A DNA stretch of 7,894 bases from an uncultured Eubacteriales bacterium. Lineage in GTDB: Bacteria; Bacillota; Clostridia; Lachnospirales; Lachnospiraceae. Each line of letters starts with the position of its first letter. Within the stretch, counting starts at the first letter, position 1. The position numbers and the translations under genes were made by a program. Location of the stretch: the NCBI GenBank assembly GCA_900313765.1, contig OMSN01000044.1, positions 1 through 7,894 of the forward strand, read 5' to 3'. Under the pieces are notes generated by a model, which had not been told where the DNA came from, did no database searches, and worked only from the letters and a program-made list of their open reading frames with translations. This document shows positions 6,387 to 7,894 of the stretch, in pieces.

Positions 6387-7637
6387 ATGCAGACTGGCTC
6401 AAAGTCTTCCAGAAAGAAAACACCGGGAAAGAAATCTCTCAAAAAAGTGTCCGGCACCAAAGCTGCGACCAATAAGAATCTGGATGAGATGCCAATCGGC
6501 GATCTGGGGATCATCGCCCTGTCGTCCAGTGAGGAGATGGGCAAGAAGATCAACGACTATATCGTTCAGTGGCGTGCCGAGCGCGAGAAGAAACGCCCTG
6601 CCCATGCCCAGATGCACGGATATGTCAGGAAGAATTATCTGATCCGCACGGAAACTCCGCGTTTTGGAAGCGGTGAAGGCAAGGCTACGATCTTTGACTC
6701 GATCCGCGGTGACGATATCTTCCTTCTGGTGGATGTCTGCAATTACAGTGTCACCTATCCCCTCAGGGGTCAGATCAACCATATGTCCCCTGACGATTAT
6801 TTCATAGATCTTGAGCGTGTGATCGCGGCCATAGGCGGCAAGGCAAGACGCATCAATGTCATCATGCCCTATCTGTATGAGAGCCGGCAGGACCGCAGAT
6901 CCATGCGTGAATCTCTGGACTGCGCCCAGGCGCTGAAGGATCTCGTCCGCATGGGCGTTGAGAATATCATCACGTTTGAAGCGCACGATCCCAGAATCCA
7001 GAATGCGATCCCGCTGTCCGGATTCGAGAATTTCCGCCCGGTCTATCAGTTCCTCAAGGGACTGTACAAGGTTGCTCCGGACTTCAATGTGTCCCCGGAC
7101 CATCTGATGATCGTCAGTCCGGATGAAGCAGGAACGAGCCGCGCGGTATACATGGCCAACGTCCTCGGCGTTGATATGGGAATGTTCTACAAGAGAAAGG
7201 ATTACACCACGATTGAGGACGGAAAGAATCCGGTCATCGCCCATGAGTTCCTGGGCTCTCCCGTAGCGGGGAAAGATGTGGTCATCCTGGATGACATGAT
7301 CTCCTCCGGTGAAACCGTCCTGGAGATCGCACATGAGCTGAACAAAAGAAAAGCGGCACGGATCTTCATCTGTGCCACTTTCGGTATCTTCTCCACGGGC
7401 CTCGACACGTTCGACGAAGCCCATAAGAAGGGAATATTCCATTCGATCCTGACCACCAACCTGAGCTATCAGAGACCGGAACTTTTCACCAGAGACTGGT
7501 ATCACAGCTGCGATCTGAGCAAGTTCCTGGCTCTGATCATCGACACGCTGAACCATGACGGGTCCCTGAGTGATCTGCTTGACCCGGTCGACAGGATCAA
7601 TACATTTCTTAAGAAAATGAACGTTAAGAGTAAATGA
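6387..7637 (+). CDS. prs: Ribose-phosphate pyrophosphokinase (PRPP synthase), long clostridial form
   Basis: The enzyme transfers pyrophosphate from ATP to ribose-5-phosphate to give PRPP, which feeds purine, pyrimidine, NAD, histidine and tryptophan synthesis. At 416 residues it is about 100 longer than the common Prs, and it looks like the divergent form seen in clostridia. Conserved parts are RGDDIFLLVDV (107-117), ESRQDRR (165-171, ATP site), FEAHDPRIQNA (197-207, with H200 as the metal/catalytic histidine), YKRKDY (268-273, catalytic loop) and VVILDDMISSGET (298-310, PRPP loop). The loop reads SSGET where the common enzyme has DTGGT. Residues 2-30 form a lysine-rich, probably disordered extension (RKKTPGKKSLKK). 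The start is supported by AGGAGG (6372-6377); Met35 has no such site. The 75-base gap after the loader gene shows no clear promoter or terminator, so co-transcription is likely. Confidence 0.93.
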   Translation: MQTGSKSSRKKTPGKKSLKKVSGTKAATNKNLDEMPIGDLGIIALSSSEEMGKKINDYIVQWRAEREKKRPAHAQMHGYVRKNYLIRTETPRFGSGEGKATIFDSIRGDDIFLLVDVCNYSVTYPLRGQINHMSPDDYFIDLERVIAAIGGKARRINVIMPYLYESRQDRRSMRESLDCAQALKDLVRMGVENIITFEAHDPRIQNAIPLSGFENFRPVYQFLKGLYKVAPDFNVSPDHLMIVSPDEAGTSRAVYMANVLGVDMGMFYKRKDYTTIEDGKNPVIAHEFLGSPVAGKDVVILDDMISSGETVLEIAHELNKRKAARIFICATFGIFSTGLDTFDEAHKKGIFHSILTTNLSYQRPELFTRDWYHSCDLSKFLALIIDTLNHDGSLSDLLDPVDRINTFLKKMNVKSK

Positions 7638-7638
7638 C

Positions 7639-7894
7639 TCAGTGATGGAACAGACGGATGCCTGTGAAGACCATGGTCATTCCATATTTGTCACAGCATT
7701 CGATCACAGCGTCATCTCTCACACTTCCGCCCGGCTCAGCGACATACCGGACGCCGCTCTTGTACGCGCGCTCGATGTTGTCTGAGAACGGGAAGAAGGC
7801 ATCGGATCCCAGTGTGACCTCTGTCATGGTATCCAGCCATTCACGCTTCTCCCGGGCCGTGAAGACTTCCGGCCTTCGGGTGAAGATCTTCTGC
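7639..7894 (-). CDS. purH: PurH, bifunctional AICAR transformylase / IMP cyclohydrolase (C-terminal end only)
   Basis: Only the last 84 residues are in the window; the rest lies beyond the right edge. The segment matches the C-terminus of PurH, the end of the AICAR formyltransferase domain: LGSDAFFPFSDNIERA, SGVRYVAEPGGSVRDD and the terminal MTMVFTGIRLFHH are hallmark sequences. PurH uses 10-formyl-tetrahydrofolate to formylate AICAR and then closes the ring to IMP, the end of de novo purine synthesis, which begins with the PRPP made by prs. The two genes converge, with a single base between their stop codons and no terminator hairpin between them. Earlier members of a purine operon may lie to the right. 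Confidence 0.95.
   Translation of the reverse strand, partial: QKIFTRRPEVFTAREKREWLDTMTEVTLGSDAFFPFSDNIERAYKSGVRYVAEPGGSVRDDAVIECCDKYGMTMVFTGIRLFHH

Noticed and set aside
6399..7556. Long minus-strand open frame of 385 codons opposite prs
   Set aside because: It mirrors the codon pattern of the well-supported prs gene and shows no recognisable domain.
7605..7616. Palindrome TTTCTTAAGAAA near the end of prs
   Set aside because: It encodes ordinary residues (FLKK), has no loop, and is not followed by a T-tract, so it is not a terminator.

Overview
The window looks like an ordinary chromosomal housekeeping region of a Gram-positive, clostridial-type Firmicute, probably Lachnospiraceae or a close relative. 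Four things point there: the paired glycogen genes glgC-glgD, the order murC / DnaD-domain gene / DnaC-type helicase loader / PRPP synthase, the divergent 'long' form of the PRPP synthase, and strong AGGAGG-type ribosome binding sites. The family assignment is an inference from protein features, not a database result.

Layout: on the minus strand (1-2078) lie glgC and, overlapping it by one base, glgD, which runs off the left edge. They make the two subunits of ADP-glucose pyrophosphorylase for glycogen synthesis. A divergent intergenic region (2079-2433) carries a near-consensus extended -10 promoter for glgC and a second promoter for murC on the plus strand. murC (2434-3816) makes the peptidoglycan precursor ligase and ends at a probable terminator hairpin. 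A 359-bp intergenic region (3817-4175) follows. Then come a two-copy DnaD-domain replication protein (4176-5276), a zinc-containing AAA+ helicase loader (5280-6311) and ribose-phosphate pyrophosphokinase (6387-7637), all on the plus strand and probably one transcript. The C-terminal end of purH on the minus strand enters from the right edge and converges on prs with one base between the two stop codons.

Functional links: the DnaD-domain protein and the loader should act together to place the replicative helicase on DNA. prs supplies PRPP, the starting substrate of nucleotide synthesis, and purH performs the last two steps of IMP synthesis. The right half is therefore replication plus nucleotide supply, and the left half is carbon storage plus cell wall.

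The genes are well-known families. The part that is not explained is the intergenic region before the DnaD-domain gene. It contains a perfect DnaA box, a pair of interlocked 9-bp inverted repeats (order A-B-A'-B'), a dyad over the -35 region of a likely extended -10 promoter, and a leader that can be folded by eye into a branched structure with a possible pseudoknot to the bases just upstream of the ribosome binding site. No new multi-gene system, CRISPR array, mobile element, tRNA or rRNA was seen.
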